In this document: one piece after another, positions 43,188 to 52,017 of the stretch
Layout: every line of letters begins with the position of its first letter
How positions within the stretch are numbered: the first letter of the stretch is position 1
Assembly (NCBI RefSeq): GCF_019458805.1
Contig: NZ_JAIBOA010000003.1
Location: 124,001-188,000 of the forward strand
From: Actinomadura parmotrematis
Lineage (GTDB): Bacteria; Actinomycetota; Actinomycetes; Streptosporangiales; Streptosporangiaceae
Direction: 5' to 3'
Length of the DNA stretch: 64,000 bases
The notes under the pieces: generated by a model
What the model was told of the DNA's origin: nothing
Seen by the model: only the letters and a program-made list of their open reading frames with translations
The model's database searches: none
Position numbers and translations under genes: made by a program

Positions 43188-43721
43188 TCACACCGCGGAA
43201 GGGCGCCCAGGATCGGAGAAGTCGATGCCGGCCTCCTCCAGCCTGGTCTCCAAACTCCAGACCCTGATCGCGCCATAGATCGCGCTCGGCCGGGGTGATG
43301 GGCAGGAGCCACAGGATCCGGACGTGGCCGCCCGGCCAGGAGCAGACCTCGAAGTCGGGACCGAGCGGGTAGGGCAGCGAGACGAGGTACCGGTCGCAGG
43401 CCGAACCATCGGACCAGGGCCGTCCGACGGGCACCACATGGCCGTGGTCGAGCCGCTGGCCGGGCGGACCGGCATGGTAGTGGGCCCGCCGGCGGTGACC
43501 TGCCGGCAGCCGGAGCTGACATAGGTCCAGCCGGGGAAGCGGGGACCCGGCCCGATGCGAAAGATCCGGAATCCGGGGATGCGCTTCCCGATCGGGCCCC
43601 GCGCACCGCTCACGCACTCGATCTCATGATCGGGGAAGTGCGCTTCCAGGTGGGCCCGGAGGGACGCGTGCGCATCGTCGCGGCCGGCCGTTCCCACGTC
43701 GCGCCGGCGCCGGATCGTCAT
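43188..43721 (-). pseudogene. Suppressor-of-fused (SUFU)-like gene, internally deleted and frameshifted
   Basis: Reading one frame gives a SUFU-like N-terminus (LRAHLEAHFPDHEIECV, FRIFRIGPGPRFPGWTYVSSGC) and C-terminus (RLEEAGIDFSDPGRPSAV). The conserved middle (AHYHAG, LDHGHVVPVGRPW, GSACDRYLVSLPYPLGPDFEVC, RILWLLPITPAERDL) is in another frame. About 35-40 codons normally between SSGC and HYH are missing near 43490-43505, at a GCCGGC microhomology. A one-base shift near 43250 restores the first frame. The simple 177-residue open frame is therefore not a functional protein. Confidence 0.8.
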
Positions 43722-43744
43722 GCGGGCAACCTATCTCGGCGCCG

Positions 43745-44428
43745 TCACGGTGCCTGCTCGGGCTTCCGCGACTTCGGCTCGGGGAAGCGGAACAGCTCGC
43801 CGAGCCGGCGGATCGCCTCGGTGCTCCCGGACACCGTGGCGTCGCCGGCCCCGATCGCCGCGCCCAGCGACGACCGGCCCGACGCGATCGCGATGAGCGC
43901 GTCCTCGCCCATCGTGACGGAGGCGTCGGGCCGCTGCGCGGGCCCGTGCAGCATCCGGACCGTCCCGTCGGCGATGTCCGCGTGGAACACCTCGTCCGCC
44001 ACCCGGAACTCGTACACCACGCGCAGCCCGGCCGACGCCTCCGGCAGGAAGCATGCCTCCAGGCCGAGCACGGCCCATCCCGGCCGGAAGGTCTCGCCCT
44101 CCTGCCGCTCGCCGAGCGCCCACGTCATGCCCCAGCGCGCCAGCGCCAGGACCGCCGGGCCGAGCTCCGCGCCCGCCTCGGTCAGCGCGTACGCGGGGGT
44201 GCGGGCGGGCGGCGGCAGGGTCACCTTGCGGGCGAGGCCCTCCCGTTCGAGATGCTTCAGCCGCGCCGCGAGCAGCCCGGTGCCGAGGCCGCGCAGGTTC
44301 GCCTGCAGGTCGCCGAACCGCTTCGGCCCGGTCAGCAGCTCGCGGATCAGCAGCAGCGTCCAGCGCTCGCCGACGAGGTCGAGGGTCCGCGCCGTCGCGC
44401 AGTACTGGTTGTAGTTCCGCTGCTCCAT
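43745..44428 (-). CDS. HxlR-family regulator with SCP2-like C-terminal domain
   Basis: A 227-residue regulator. The HxlR winged helix covers about 1-100 (YCATARTLDLVGERWTLLLIRELLTGPKRFGDLQANLRGLGTGLLAARLKHLEREGLA). The C-terminal ~110 residues (DEVFHADIADGTVRMLHGPAQRPDASVTMGEDALIAIASGR) look like a sterol carrier protein 2 fold, probably a ligand pocket. TAGAGT six bases before the ATG suggests a leaderless transcript. It lies 37 bp downstream of the Ohr gene and in the same orientation, so read-through from that gene is possible. Confidence 0.9.
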   Translation of the reverse strand: MEQRNYNQYCATARTLDLVGERWTLLLIRELLTGPKRFGDLQANLRGLGTGLLAARLKHLEREGLARKVTLPPPARTPAYALTEAGAELGPAVLALARWGMTWALGERQEGETFRPGWAVLGLEACFLPEASAGLRVVYEFRVADEVFHADIADGTVRMLHGPAQRPDASVTMGEDALIAIASGRSSLGAAIGAGDATVSGSTEAIRRLGELFRFPEPKSRKPEQAP

Positions 44429-44465
44429 CGGATCACTCTAGGAGGTCGCAGCGCCGGCGGACCGG

Positions 44466-44894
44466 CTAGAGGGCCGTCCCGTTGACGACGATCGCGACGT
44501 CGACGTTGCCGCGGATCGCGCTGGAGTACGGGCACGTCCGGTGCGCGGCGCGCCCGAGCTCCACCGCCTCGGCCTCCGCGAGCGACGGCAGGGTCACCCG
44601 CAGCTCGACGCCCAGCCTGAAGGCGCCGCCCTCGGCAGGGACGAGCATCGCCTTCGCGTCGATCTCGGCGTCGCCCGCCGCGAGCCCCTTGAACTGCCCG
44701 AGCACGTCCATCGTGGAGCCGAAGCAGGCCGCGTACCCGATGGCGAAGAGCTGCTCGGGGTTGACGCCCGCGCCGTCGCCGCCCATCTCCTCGGGCAGCC
44801 GCAGCGTCAGGTCGAGACGCCCGTCGGACGTCCGCCCGCGCCCGTTCCGTCCTCCCGTCACGCGCGCCTCGGCCGTGTAGATCGGTGCCGTCAT
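44466..44894 (-). CDS. ohr: Organic hydroperoxide resistance protein (Ohr/OsmC)
   Basis: A 142-residue thiol peroxidase with the two catalytic cysteines in GYAACFGST and HRTCPYSSA and the conserved Arg in GRGRTSDGRLDL. It reduces organic and fatty-acid hydroperoxides with lipoyl-dependent recycling. GAGGAGGAA six bases before the ATG is a strong ribosome binding site. The divergent region upstream has TTCAA/TTGAA palindromes of the type bound by MarR/OhrR proteins. No OhrR gene is adjacent. Confidence 0.92.
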   Translation of the reverse strand: MTAPIYTAEARVTGGRNGRGRTSDGRLDLTLRLPEEMGGDGAGVNPEQLFAIGYAACFGSTMDVLGQFKGLAAGDAEIDAKAMLVPAEGGAFRLGVELRVTLPSLAEAEAVELGRAAHRTCPYSSAIRGNVDVAIVVNGTAL

Positions 44895-44906
44895 CGCTGT
44901 TCCTCC

Positions 44907-44945
44907 TCGTTCAACTTCTTGAAAATGAATTCTAGACTTCAAAAA
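44907..44945. promoter_or_regulatory. Palindromic operator region between ohr and an LLM gene
   Basis: TTCAA-CTTC-TTGAA at 44910-44923 is a perfect inverted repeat lying just upstream of the ohr ribosome binding site. A further GAATTC / CTTCAA half-site set lies at about 44928-44942. The half-sites match those beside the MarR gene at 7.5 kb. Confidence 0.5.
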
Positions 44946-44996
44946 TAGGAAGTCAATGGCTAGGCTCGGGCCGGAATCGATCATCGGAGGTGATCC

Positions 44997-45938
44997 ATGC
45001 GGCGCATCCGGTTCGGCTACCTGCTGCCGACGCGCGACCAGGCGGCGGCGGGCGTGCACGACCCGCACCGCCTCGTCGGGCACGCCGTGCGCGCCGAAGC
45101 GCTCGGCTACGACTCGGTCTGGGCGGGCGAGAGCCCCGTCACCCGGCCGCGCGCGGACCCGCTGCTCGTCCTGGCGGCGGTGGCGCAGGCCACCCGCCGG
45201 GTGGAGCTCGGCACCGCGGTGCTGCTGCCCGCGCTGCGGCACCCCATCCCGCTCGCGCACCAGCTCGCCACCCTCGACCGGCTCAGCGGCGGGCGGGTCA
45301 TCGCGGGCATGGGCGCGGGCTTCCCGGCCGACGCCACCCGGGCGCAGTTCACCGCGCTCGGCGTCGACTTCGCGACCAGGAACCGCAGGCTGGAGGAGTC
45401 GGTCGAAGCGATGCGGCTGCTCTGGACCGGTGAGGCCGTCTCCTTCCAGGGCGAGCACGTCGCGTTCGAGGACGTGCGCATCGCGCCGCCGCCGTCCCGG
45501 CCCGCGGGCCCGCCGGTCTGGCTCGCCGGCGGCGGACCCGCGCTCCGCCGGGTCGCCCGCATCGCCGACGGCTGGCTGCCCTACCCGCCCGAGCACGGCG
45601 TCTACGCCGACGAGGCCGCGACGATCCGGGAAACGGCGCAACGGCCGGTCACCCCGGCCCTGTACGCGACGTTATGTCTGGACGGCGACCCCGGACGCGC
45701 GCGTGAGCGCCTTCGCGCGAGCATCGAGCGCTACTACAACGCGCCGCTGGAGTTCGTCGCCTCCGTCCAGGCGATGTTCGCCGGCACGCCGGAGGACGCC
45801 GCCGCCTGGCTGGCACGCTACATCGAGGCGGGCGCCCGCCACATCGTGGTCCGTTTCGCGACCGGCGACCACGAGGCCGCGCTGGCGGAGTTCGCCGGTC
45901 GCGTCCGTCCCCTCGTCCCAGCGGAGGCCCGCTCATGA
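44997..45938 (+). CDS. F420-dependent LLM-class oxidoreductase
   Basis: A 313-residue TIM-barrel LLM enzyme: IRFGYLLPTRDQAAAGVHDPHRLVGHAVRAEALGYDSVWAGES, RVELGTAVLLPALRHPIPLAHQLATLDRLSGGRVIAGMGAGF and PPVWLAGGGPALRRVARIADGWLPYPPEH. It is a second, only distantly similar paralogue of the enzyme at 38939. GGAGG six bases before the ATG is excellent. The last codons overlap the alpha/beta-hydrolase start (ATGA). The substrate is unknown. Confidence 0.9.
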   Translation: MRRIRFGYLLPTRDQAAAGVHDPHRLVGHAVRAEALGYDSVWAGESPVTRPRADPLLVLAAVAQATRRVELGTAVLLPALRHPIPLAHQLATLDRLSGGRVIAGMGAGFPADATRAQFTALGVDFATRNRRLEESVEAMRLLWTGEAVSFQGEHVAFEDVRIAPPPSRPAGPPVWLAGGGPALRRVARIADGWLPYPPEHGVYADEAATIRETAQRPVTPALYATLCLDGDPGRARERLRASIERYYNAPLEFVASVQAMFAGTPEDAAAWLARYIEAGARHIVVRFATGDHEAALAEFAGRVRPLVPAEARS

Positions 45939-46591
45939 CCACGTTCGTCCTCGTCGCAGGCGCCTGGCACGGCCCCTGGACCTGGGACCGGGTGACCCCG
46001 TTCCTGAACGAGACCGGTGCTCGCACGCTCACCCCCGCCCTCGGCGAAGGAGACGTCGGCCTCCACGACCACGCGGACGATGTCGTCGCGGCGCTCGACG
46101 GCGCCCACGGCGATGACATCGTGCTGGTCGGGCACAGCTACGCGGGCCTCGTCGTGCGGGAGGCCGCCGACCGGCGGCCCGGACGCGTCCGCCACCTCGT
46201 CCTGGTGGACGGCTGGGCGGGACCGGACGGGACGAGCCTGTACGACCTGGCACCCGCGCCGTTCGTGCGGGCGCTGCGCGCCCTCACGTCGGACGGCCTG
46301 ATCGCCGTCCCGCCGCCCGCCGCCGTCGGCATCGACGACCCGGACGACGCGGCGTGGCTCGCCGCCCGCATGCACCCGCAACCGGCCCGCACCTTCGAGG
46401 AACCGACCCGCCTCACCGGCGCCGTCGACCGGATCCCCGGCACCGCGGTCCTCTGCGAGCCGAGCGCCTACCCGTTCGAGCGGTGCGCCACGGACATCGG
46501 ATACCGCACGTTCCCCATCCACGGCCCCCACGACGTCATGCTCACCCGCCCCGATGCCCTGGCCCGCCTCCTCCTGGAAGCACGAACCTGA
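45935..46591 (+). CDS. Alpha/beta-hydrolase (MenH/esterase-like)
   Basis: A 218-residue hydrolase with oxyanion segment LVAGAWHGPWTWDRV, nucleophile elbow LVGHSYAGLV and a C-terminal His in HGPHDVML. The acid residue is likely in the strand before it. It is close to the small AHBA/EstC-type esterase branch. It is translationally coupled to the LLM oxidoreductase (ATGA overlap), which suggests they act on the same compound. Confidence 0.88.
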   Translation: MTTFVLVAGAWHGPWTWDRVTPFLNETGARTLTPALGEGDVGLHDHADDVVAALDGAHGDDIVLVGHSYAGLVVREAADRRPGRVRHLVLVDGWAGPDGTSLYDLAPAPFVRALRALTSDGLIAVPPPAAVGIDDPDDAAWLAARMHPQPARTFEEPTRLTGAVDRIPGTAVLCEPSAYPFERCATDIGYRTFPIHGPHDVMLTRPDALARLLLEART

Positions 46592-46774
46592 AAACCACGC
46601 CGGGAACGCCGCAGGAACATCGGGCACGGAGGAGCGAGGATTCCAGCTCCGAACGGGCAGTGCCTTCGCCCCGACCAGCGGCGACCTCGGACGACCGCCG
46701 CGTCGTCGAACGCACCGGGGGCCTGCTGCACCGCATGATCATGCCCGGTCCCGTGGAACTCGTGGGACGCGGCC

Positions 46775-46807
46775 GCGGGCCTCGGCTGTCGGACAGCCGA
46801 GGCCCGC
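46775..46807. terminator. Long hairpin terminator, convergent genes
   Basis: A perfect inverted repeat with arms GCGGGCCTCGGCTGTC and GACAGCCGAGGCCCGC separated by one base. It lies between the hydrolase and the convergent secreted-protein gene. The remainder of 46592-46853 holds no gene that I can see. Confidence 0.75.
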
Positions 46808-46853
46808 TCGGCCGTTGGGGGAGCGATCGCCCTGTGCCCGGCGTGGCGGAACC

Positions 46854-47492
46854 TCAGTAGAGGGTGGTGCTCTGCCAGGGGCCGAACTGGGTGCAGACCT
46901 CGCCGTCGGCCAGCACCACCTTCCCGCCGGTGACCCGGGCCTCGGAGTACCCGGTGGTCCCGTGCTCGGTCTCCCAGTGCGTGTCCCAGGAGTAGCCGGC
47001 CAGCGGCTCCCGCCAGGTCCTGCTGCCCACGCCGATGCTGTCGGTGACGCTGACCTCCCAGGTGAAGCCGACCGCGGGCGCCATCTTGGTGACGTCGAAG
47101 CCGGTGTACACGTCGGCCTTCCGGTCGCCCATGGACGCGTAGTACAGGAACGACACCCCGCAGTCCCCGTACTTGACCGGTGCGCCGGAGGCCCGCAGGG
47201 CGCTTCCGGCGGTCTTGACGCCGTCCTGCCGGATCGGCCCGTCGGAGACCTTGACGGCCGCCTGCTCGCCGTCCAGCAGGACGATCTCGTAGCCGTGGGC
47301 GTTCGCCACGGCCCTGTCGAAACCGTGCGACACCAGCCTGGCGGTGGCCTTCACCTTCCCCTTCGCCGGCGCCGGCCCGTGCCGCCGGGGGGCCGGCGTC
47401 GGGTCGGCGGCCGCCGCCGTGGCGGCGGCCAGCGTGCCGGAGACCGCCATCGCGACGATCGAGACGCAGCGGAGTGACCTTGAATTGCGCAT
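46854..47492 (-). CDS. Secreted hypothetical protein
   Basis: A 212-residue protein with a Sec signal peptide (SLRCVSIVAMAVSGTLAAATAAAADP; cleavage near AAAAD). The mature part is beta-rich with two Cys (YGDCGVSF, GEVCTQFG) and several aromatic patches (FLYYASMGDRKADVYTGFDVT; YSWDTHWETEHGTTGYSEARV). I do not recognise a family. GAGAGGT precedes the ATG. It is divergent from the larger secreted protein at 47677 across 184 bp, and the two may be regulated together. Confidence 0.78.
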   Translation of the reverse strand: MRNSRSLRCVSIVAMAVSGTLAAATAAAADPTPAPRRHGPAPAKGKVKATARLVSHGFDRAVANAHGYEIVLLDGEQAAVKVSDGPIRQDGVKTAGSALRASGAPVKYGDCGVSFLYYASMGDRKADVYTGFDVTKMAPAVGFTWEVSVTDSIGVGSRTWREPLAGYSWDTHWETEHGTTGYSEARVTGGKVVLADGEVCTQFGPWQSTTLY

Positions 47493-47676
47493 GGTTACCT
47501 CTCGTAGCCCTCGGACTCGGTGCACAGCTCCGCCCCGGGCCGCCGGCGGGCGTCCGGCGCGCTCCATCGGTGGTCCCCCCTTCTCTTTTCGACGTCATAC
47601 AGACATGATTGTCTATTAGAGCTCCTCGCGCCACCGTCCCGGCCCGTCCGGCCGGGGAAGAAGGGGGAAGACAACG

Positions 47677-48954
47677 ATGCGCTCCAGCAGAGCGACCCGC
47701 CGCACCCGCAGAGCGTCCTGGGCCCTCAGGACCGCCGCCGCCTCGGCCGCCTGCGCGGTCACCGCCATGGGCCTGGCGGTCTCACCGGCCGCCGCCGCGC
47801 CGGCCGCGCCCGCCGCCCAGACGGCGGCCGCGCTCGGCCAGACCTGTACCGCGGCCGACCTCGGCCAGCGCCACCCGATCATCAAGAACATCGAGGTCTC
47901 CCCGACGATCACCCACTTCACCGGCTGGTACGTCACCGCGGGCACGACCGGGACCCAGACCGTCACCACCAGCACCGAGACCACCATCGCGGTCTCGGTC
48001 GGCCTCAACGGCAACGTCCACGGCAGCTTCGCCGTCGAGGCGCTCGGCATGGTCGGCGCGAGCGCGGGCCTGAACGTGAAGGTGGACTACACCTCCACCA
48101 GCACCGAGTCGCAATCGCTCACGTGGAACTTCCTGGAGCCCGGCTACTACGGCCTCTACAAGGGCACCAAGAAGGTCACCGGCACCTACGGAAGCCTCAA
48201 CTGCAACCGCGTCCAGCAGAGCGACGGCGGCTGGGCGCTGAAGTGGGTCCAGGGACCCGACGGCGGCGACTACACCACCTACACCACCCTGGAGGAAGGC
48301 GCGGTGCGCTGCCAGGACACCGTGCCCGCCAACAGCATCATGGCCAAGGCGCAGGGCCTCCTGGACTGCGCCGGCGCCGCCGCGAAGGCCCAGCGCCCGG
48401 CGGGCGCGGTGGCGCCGACGGCCAAGCAGCTCCAGGACCGCCGCGCGCAGCGCCCGGCGCCCGCCACCGGCACCGACCGGCCCAAGGCCGCCGCGCAGGC
48501 CCTCGCCCTCAACTGCAGCGCCACCGCCTACAAGATCGCCGTACCCGGGCAGCCCCTGTCCTGGGGCGGACCGCTCCTGAACGACGGCGTCCGCCTGCGG
48601 CCCTCGTCGATCTTCAGCGCCCACCTGGACAACTGGCGGCTGTGCAACACGACCGAGTCCAACGGCGTCATCGAGGCGACCCTGTGGAACTGGGGCAGCG
48701 GCGGGTGCGCGACCATCGCCGCCCAGGACGCCGGCACCGAACGGGCGGTCCTGAACACGGCCTCCTGCACCGAGGACGACCTCCAGCGGTTCTACATCTA
48801 CCGCGACGTGCCCGGCTCCGACCGGATCGGCGTCCAGAACAAGTACACCGGCTCCATGATGGGCCACGACCGGTACGCCGACGGTGAGTTCATCCGCCAG
48901 TACTCCAGCGGCAGGCAGGACGGTACGGGCACCTACTCCCTGCTCGGAGTCTGA
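47677..48954 (+). CDS. Secreted protein with aerolysin-like beta region and lectin-like C-terminus
   Basis: A 425-residue exported protein with signal peptide ending SPAAAAPA. Residues about 85-165 alternate Ser/Thr with hydrophobic residues (TQTVTTSTETTIAVSVGLNG; VDYTSTSTESQSLTWNFLEPGYYGLYKGTKKVTGTYG), a pattern seen in ETX/MTX2-aerolysin pore-forming hairpins. A Pro/Ala-rich linker (about 235-275) leads to a Cys-rich C-terminal domain (LCNTTESNGV...GSGGCATIAAQD...ASCTEDDLQRFYIYRD) like a ricin-type lectin. The pore-former idea is inference. GGGGGAAG precedes the ATG. Confidence 0.75.
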   Translation: MRSSRATRRTRRASWALRTAAASAACAVTAMGLAVSPAAAAPAAPAAQTAAALGQTCTAADLGQRHPIIKNIEVSPTITHFTGWYVTAGTTGTQTVTTSTETTIAVSVGLNGNVHGSFAVEALGMVGASAGLNVKVDYTSTSTESQSLTWNFLEPGYYGLYKGTKKVTGTYGSLNCNRVQQSDGGWALKWVQGPDGGDYTTYTTLEEGAVRCQDTVPANSIMAKAQGLLDCAGAAAKAQRPAGAVAPTAKQLQDRRAQRPAPATGTDRPKAAAQALALNCSATAYKIAVPGQPLSWGGPLLNDGVRLRPSSIFSAHLDNWRLCNTTESNGVIEATLWNWGSGGCATIAAQDAGTERAVLNTASCTEDDLQRFYIYRDVPGSDRIGVQNKYTGSMMGHDRYADGEFIRQYSSGRQDGTGTYSLLGV

Positions 48955-48987
48955 CGCCCCGCACCCGCGAGCGGCCCCGGCTTCGGG

Positions 48988-49025
48988 GACCGGTGGAGCA
49001 GCCGGCATCGACCGCTCCACCGGTC
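48988..49025 (+). terminator. Hairpin after the secreted protein gene
   Basis: Perfect 12-bp arms GACCGGTGGAGC and GCTCCACCGGTC with a 14-base loop. The following 49026-49379 holds no gene that I can support. Confidence 0.55.
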
Positions 49026-49379
49026 CGGGGCGCGGCGAGCGGAGGAACGGAAATCCGCGCCACGCCTCCGGGCCCGGTCACGCAGAGATCACCGGATCGG
49101 GTGTGCGGTGCGCTTACGGCAGGTGAACGCCGATGCCGGCCGGTGACCGGCCGCTCGACGCGCATCCGAACGAGAAGCCGCGGTATCGACACCGCCGGGA
49201 CGACCGTCAGCGCGGATCATCGTTGCTCCGCTCGTCACGGCCCGTGGCGGCCGCGATCGAGACCGGGGAGCCCGGTCCCGTGCCGCTGAGCGACGCGATC
49301 GCGGGCCCGGAGGTCATCGAGGCGGCGATCCCGCCCGGCCGACGGCCGGGCGGGACCGGGTTCGGCCCAGCCCGGATGA

Positions 49380-50246
49380 TCAGCGGTCACCGGGGGCGAG
49401 GAAGCCGCGGATCAGGACGGCGATCTCTTCGGTGTGGGTCTCCAGGGCGAAGTGACCGGTGTCGAGGAGGTGGAGCTCGGCGTCGGGCAGGTCCTTGAGG
49501 TAGGCGCGGGCGCCGTCGGGGCCGAAGATCTCGTCGTGTTCGCCCCAGACGAGCAGGACCGGCGGCCGGTGGGTGCGGAAGTAGTCCTGGAAGGCGGGGT
49601 AGCCGTCGAGGTTGTTCTTGTAGTCGGCGAAGAGCTGGAGCTGGATCTCCTTGTTGCCGGGGCGGTCCAGGTAGGCCTGGTCGAGGGTCCAGGCGTCGGG
49701 GCTGAGGAGGGGCAGGCGGTCGGCGGGGACACCGTGGGTGTACTGCCACTTCGTGGCGTCGGCGGTCAGGAGCTCGCGGACGGCCGGTTCGTGGGCGGGA
49801 CGGTCGTCGGCGTGGGCGAACAGGACCTCCCAGAAGGGGGTGAAGCCCGCCAGGTAGGCGTTGCCGGACTGGCTGACGATCGCGGTGATCCGCTCGGGCC
49901 GGCGGGCGGCGATCCGCAGGCCGATCGGGGCGCCGTAGTCGTGGATGTACAGGGCGAACCGGTCGGCGCCGAGGGTGTCGAGCAGCTTGAGGGTCGTGTC
50001 GGTGAGGTTGTCGAAGGTGTAGTCGAACTCGTCGACGAGCGGCATGGCGGACCGGCCGAAGCCCAGGTGGTCGGGGGCGATCAGGTGGAAGTCGGCGGCC
50101 AGGGCGGGCAGCAGCCCGCGGAACATCGCCGAGCTGCTCGGGAAGCCGTGCAGCAGCACCAGCGTGGGCTTGGCGGGGTCGCCGGCCTCGCGGTAGAAGA
50201 CCTCGCGGCCGTCGATCAGGACGGTGTGGTGGCGGACGGTGCTCAT
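49380..50246 (-). CDS. Alpha/beta-hydrolase, epoxide hydrolase/haloalkane dehalogenase type
   Basis: A 288-residue hydrolase. LLHGFPSSSAMF is the oxyanion motif, the nucleophile is Asp in YIHDYGAPIGLR (not Ser), and GHFALETH supplies the His, as in epoxide hydrolases and haloalkane dehalogenases. PDHLGFGRS is the conserved loop after strand 4. The cap domain is short. It lies 40 bp after the MFS transporter gene, with which it forms an operon facing a CGNR regulator: a likely xenobiotic or metabolite export-and-degrade unit. Confidence 0.9.
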   Translation of the reverse strand: MSTVRHHTVLIDGREVFYREAGDPAKPTLVLLHGFPSSSAMFRGLLPALAADFHLIAPDHLGFGRSAMPLVDEFDYTFDNLTDTTLKLLDTLGADRFALYIHDYGAPIGLRIAARRPERITAIVSQSGNAYLAGFTPFWEVLFAHADDRPAHEPAVRELLTADATKWQYTHGVPADRLPLLSPDAWTLDQAYLDRPGNKEIQLQLFADYKNNLDGYPAFQDYFRTHRPPVLLVWGEHDEIFGPDGARAYLKDLPDAELHLLDTGHFALETHTEEIAVLIRGFLAPGDR

Positions 50247-50286
50247 GGTCGTCTCCTCGTGGTGAGAACTCGATGGAAAAACTCGG

Positions 50287-51441
50287 TCAGGCGCGCCGGG
50301 CCGCGGGCTCCGGGGCGCGGGCGGGCGTGAGCAGCAGGGCCGCGGCGACGGTGAGGCCGAGGGCCAGGGCGAAGTAGCCGCGGTAGCCGCCCGTCGCCGC
50401 GTGGACGGCCGTCGCGACGCCCAGGCCCGCGGCGGCCGATAGCTGGTGGATCACCCAGGCGGGTGCGAGGGAGCGGCCCATCCGGGCGGGATCGAGCCCC
50501 CGCGAAACGATCGCCATGGTCAGCGGGATCACCGGGAAGGACGCCGCGCCGAACAGCACCGCGACGACGATCAGCACGGTCTCGCCCGGCACGGCCACGG
50601 CCAGAACGAGCGCGACCGCCCGCACCGCGTACAGCGCCCTCAGCAGGGTTTCCGGCCGGTGGTGTCGCAGCAGCCGGACGACCGCCGCCGAGGTCGCGGC
50701 GGCGGCGGCCGCCGCGACCGCGACCAGGCGCCCCGCCCCCTCGATCGGCCAGCCGGTCTCGACCGCATGCTCGGGCAGCATCAGGACGACGACGTAGAGC
50801 GTCGCGGCGTGCAGCCCGAACGACGCGAGGACCCTGCCCCTGCCGGTCAGCGGCTCGCCGCGGCGCACGCCGCCGCGAACGGTGAAGCGGTTGGCGGGCA
50901 GGACGAGCCAGAGCACGGCCGTGACGGCGATGCCGACCGAGCCCAGCAGGGCGTAGGCGGCCCTGACGCCCACCGGCTCGAACAGGGAGGTCGCGGCCCA
51001 CGGCCCGAGGAGCTGGCCGAGGTTGATGCCCAGGGCCGCACGGGCCAGGGCGGGGCCCGCTCGGTCGCCGTGCGCCCGGCCGATCAGCGTCGTCACCGTC
51101 AGGCTGGAGGAGGCCGCGAACCCGAGGCCGCCGAGCAGCATGTAAGCGGTGACGAACTGCCAGGTCTGCTGGACGACGGCGAGCGTCAGATAGCTTCCCG
51201 AGACCAGGACGAGCCCGCCGGCCAGCACCGCGCGGGCGCCCACCCTGTCGAGCAGCCCGCCGATGAACGGCTGGGCCAGCCCGGTCAGCAGCGTGCCGAG
51301 TGCCGCGGTGAGGGCGAGCGCGGTGGGGCTCACCCCGTAGTCGGAGGCGGTCGGCGCGAAGAACACTCCCATGGAGAAGTTGAGGCCGAAGGACACCGTC
51401 ATCGCGGCGAGTCCCGCCCAGGCGATCCGTTCGCGCCGCAT
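50287..51441 (-). CDS. MFS transporter
   Basis: A 384-residue major facilitator protein with about 11-12 transmembrane helices (GLAAMTVSFGLNFSMGVFFAPTASDYGVSPTALALTAAL... GGLLDRVGARAVLAGGLVLVSG as the A-motif region). It is probably a drug or metabolite exporter. AGGAG six bases before the ATG at 51441 sets the start. The CGNR regulator is divergent across 47 bp, so the promoters overlap. Confidence 0.88.
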   Translation of the reverse strand: MRRERIAWAGLAAMTVSFGLNFSMGVFFAPTASDYGVSPTALALTAALGTLLTGLAQPFIGGLLDRVGARAVLAGGLVLVSGSYLTLAVVQQTWQFVTAYMLLGGLGFAASSSLTVTTLIGRAHGDRAGPALARAALGINLGQLLGPWAATSLFEPVGVRAAYALLGSVGIAVTAVLWLVLPANRFTVRGGVRRGEPLTGRGRVLASFGLHAATLYVVVLMLPEHAVETGWPIEGAGRLVAVAAAAAAATSAAVVRLLRHHRPETLLRALYAVRAVALVLAVAVPGETVLIVVAVLFGAASFPVIPLTMAIVSRGLDPARMGRSLAPAWVIHQLSAAAGLGVATAVHAATGGYRGYFALALGLTVAAALLLTPARAPEPAARRA

Positions 51442-51488
51442 GTGGGACTCCTAACTGTCGAACTTGCATTGAACGGTTAACATCGGGC

Positions 51489-52001
51489 ATGAGCATCCGA
51501 CCGCTGATAGGCGAACCGCTGCCCCTGGACCTCGTGGACACCCAGTGGCGGGAGCACGGCGTGCCGGTCGACGGTCTGGCCGAGCCGGGGGCGGCCGAGG
51601 CGTGGCTGGCCGAGCACGGCCTGGATCCCGCGACGGCCGCGGCCGTCGAGCCGCTGCTCCAGGCGCGCCGGGCGATCCGGATCGCGCTGGAACACGACCG
51701 GTTCACCGACCTGAACGCGGTTCTCGAACACGGCCGGATCCGGACCGGGCTGGACAGCGCCGGGCCCACCGAGACGATCGAGATCGACGACCCGGCCTGG
51801 CTGCCCGCCTGGACGGTCGCCCGGGCCCTGGTCGACCTGGTCCGCGACGCCCCGCCCGGCAGGATCCGGCATTGCGACGGCGCGGGCTGCGTCCTGTGGT
51901 TCCTCGACACCTCCCGCAACGGCCGCCGCCGCTGGTGCAGCATGGCGGGCTGCGGGAACCGCGCCAAGGCCAGGGCCCACTACTCCCGGACGTCCTCCTG
52001 A
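51489..52001 (+). CDS. CGNR zinc-finger transcriptional regulator
   Basis: A 170-residue protein with an N-terminal ABATE-like domain (PLIGEPLPLDLVDTQWREHG) and a C-terminal CGNR zinc finger: RHCDGAGCVLWFLDTSRNGRRRWCSMAGCGNRAKARAHYSR. TAACAT five bases before the ATG suggests a leaderless transcript. It shares a 47-bp promoter region with the MFS/hydrolase operon, which it probably represses. A pair of CGAAC/GAACGG-like half-sites lies in that gap. Confidence 0.92.
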   Translation: MSIRPLIGEPLPLDLVDTQWREHGVPVDGLAEPGAAEAWLAEHGLDPATAAAVEPLLQARRAIRIALEHDRFTDLNAVLEHGRIRTGLDSAGPTETIEIDDPAWLPAWTVARALVDLVRDAPPGRIRHCDGAGCVLWFLDTSRNGRRRWCSMAGCGNRAKARAHYSRTSS

Positions 52002-52017
52002 GCGGCCGGGAACCCGG

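Noticed and set aside
41347-43617. 756-codon minus-strand frame
   Set aside because: Only its first part has protein character, and that is the displaced middle of the SUFU-like pseudogene; the rest is antisense to the thioester-domain gene.
43188-43721. Intact 177-aa protein on the minus strand
   Set aside because: The middle third has no protein character in this frame while the conserved SUFU middle lies in another frame, so it was called a pseudogene.
48955-49379. Small plus-strand frames between the secreted protein and hydrolase genes
   Set aside because: No ribosome binding sites, no recognisable domains and atypical codon use; only the hairpin at 48988 is convincing.
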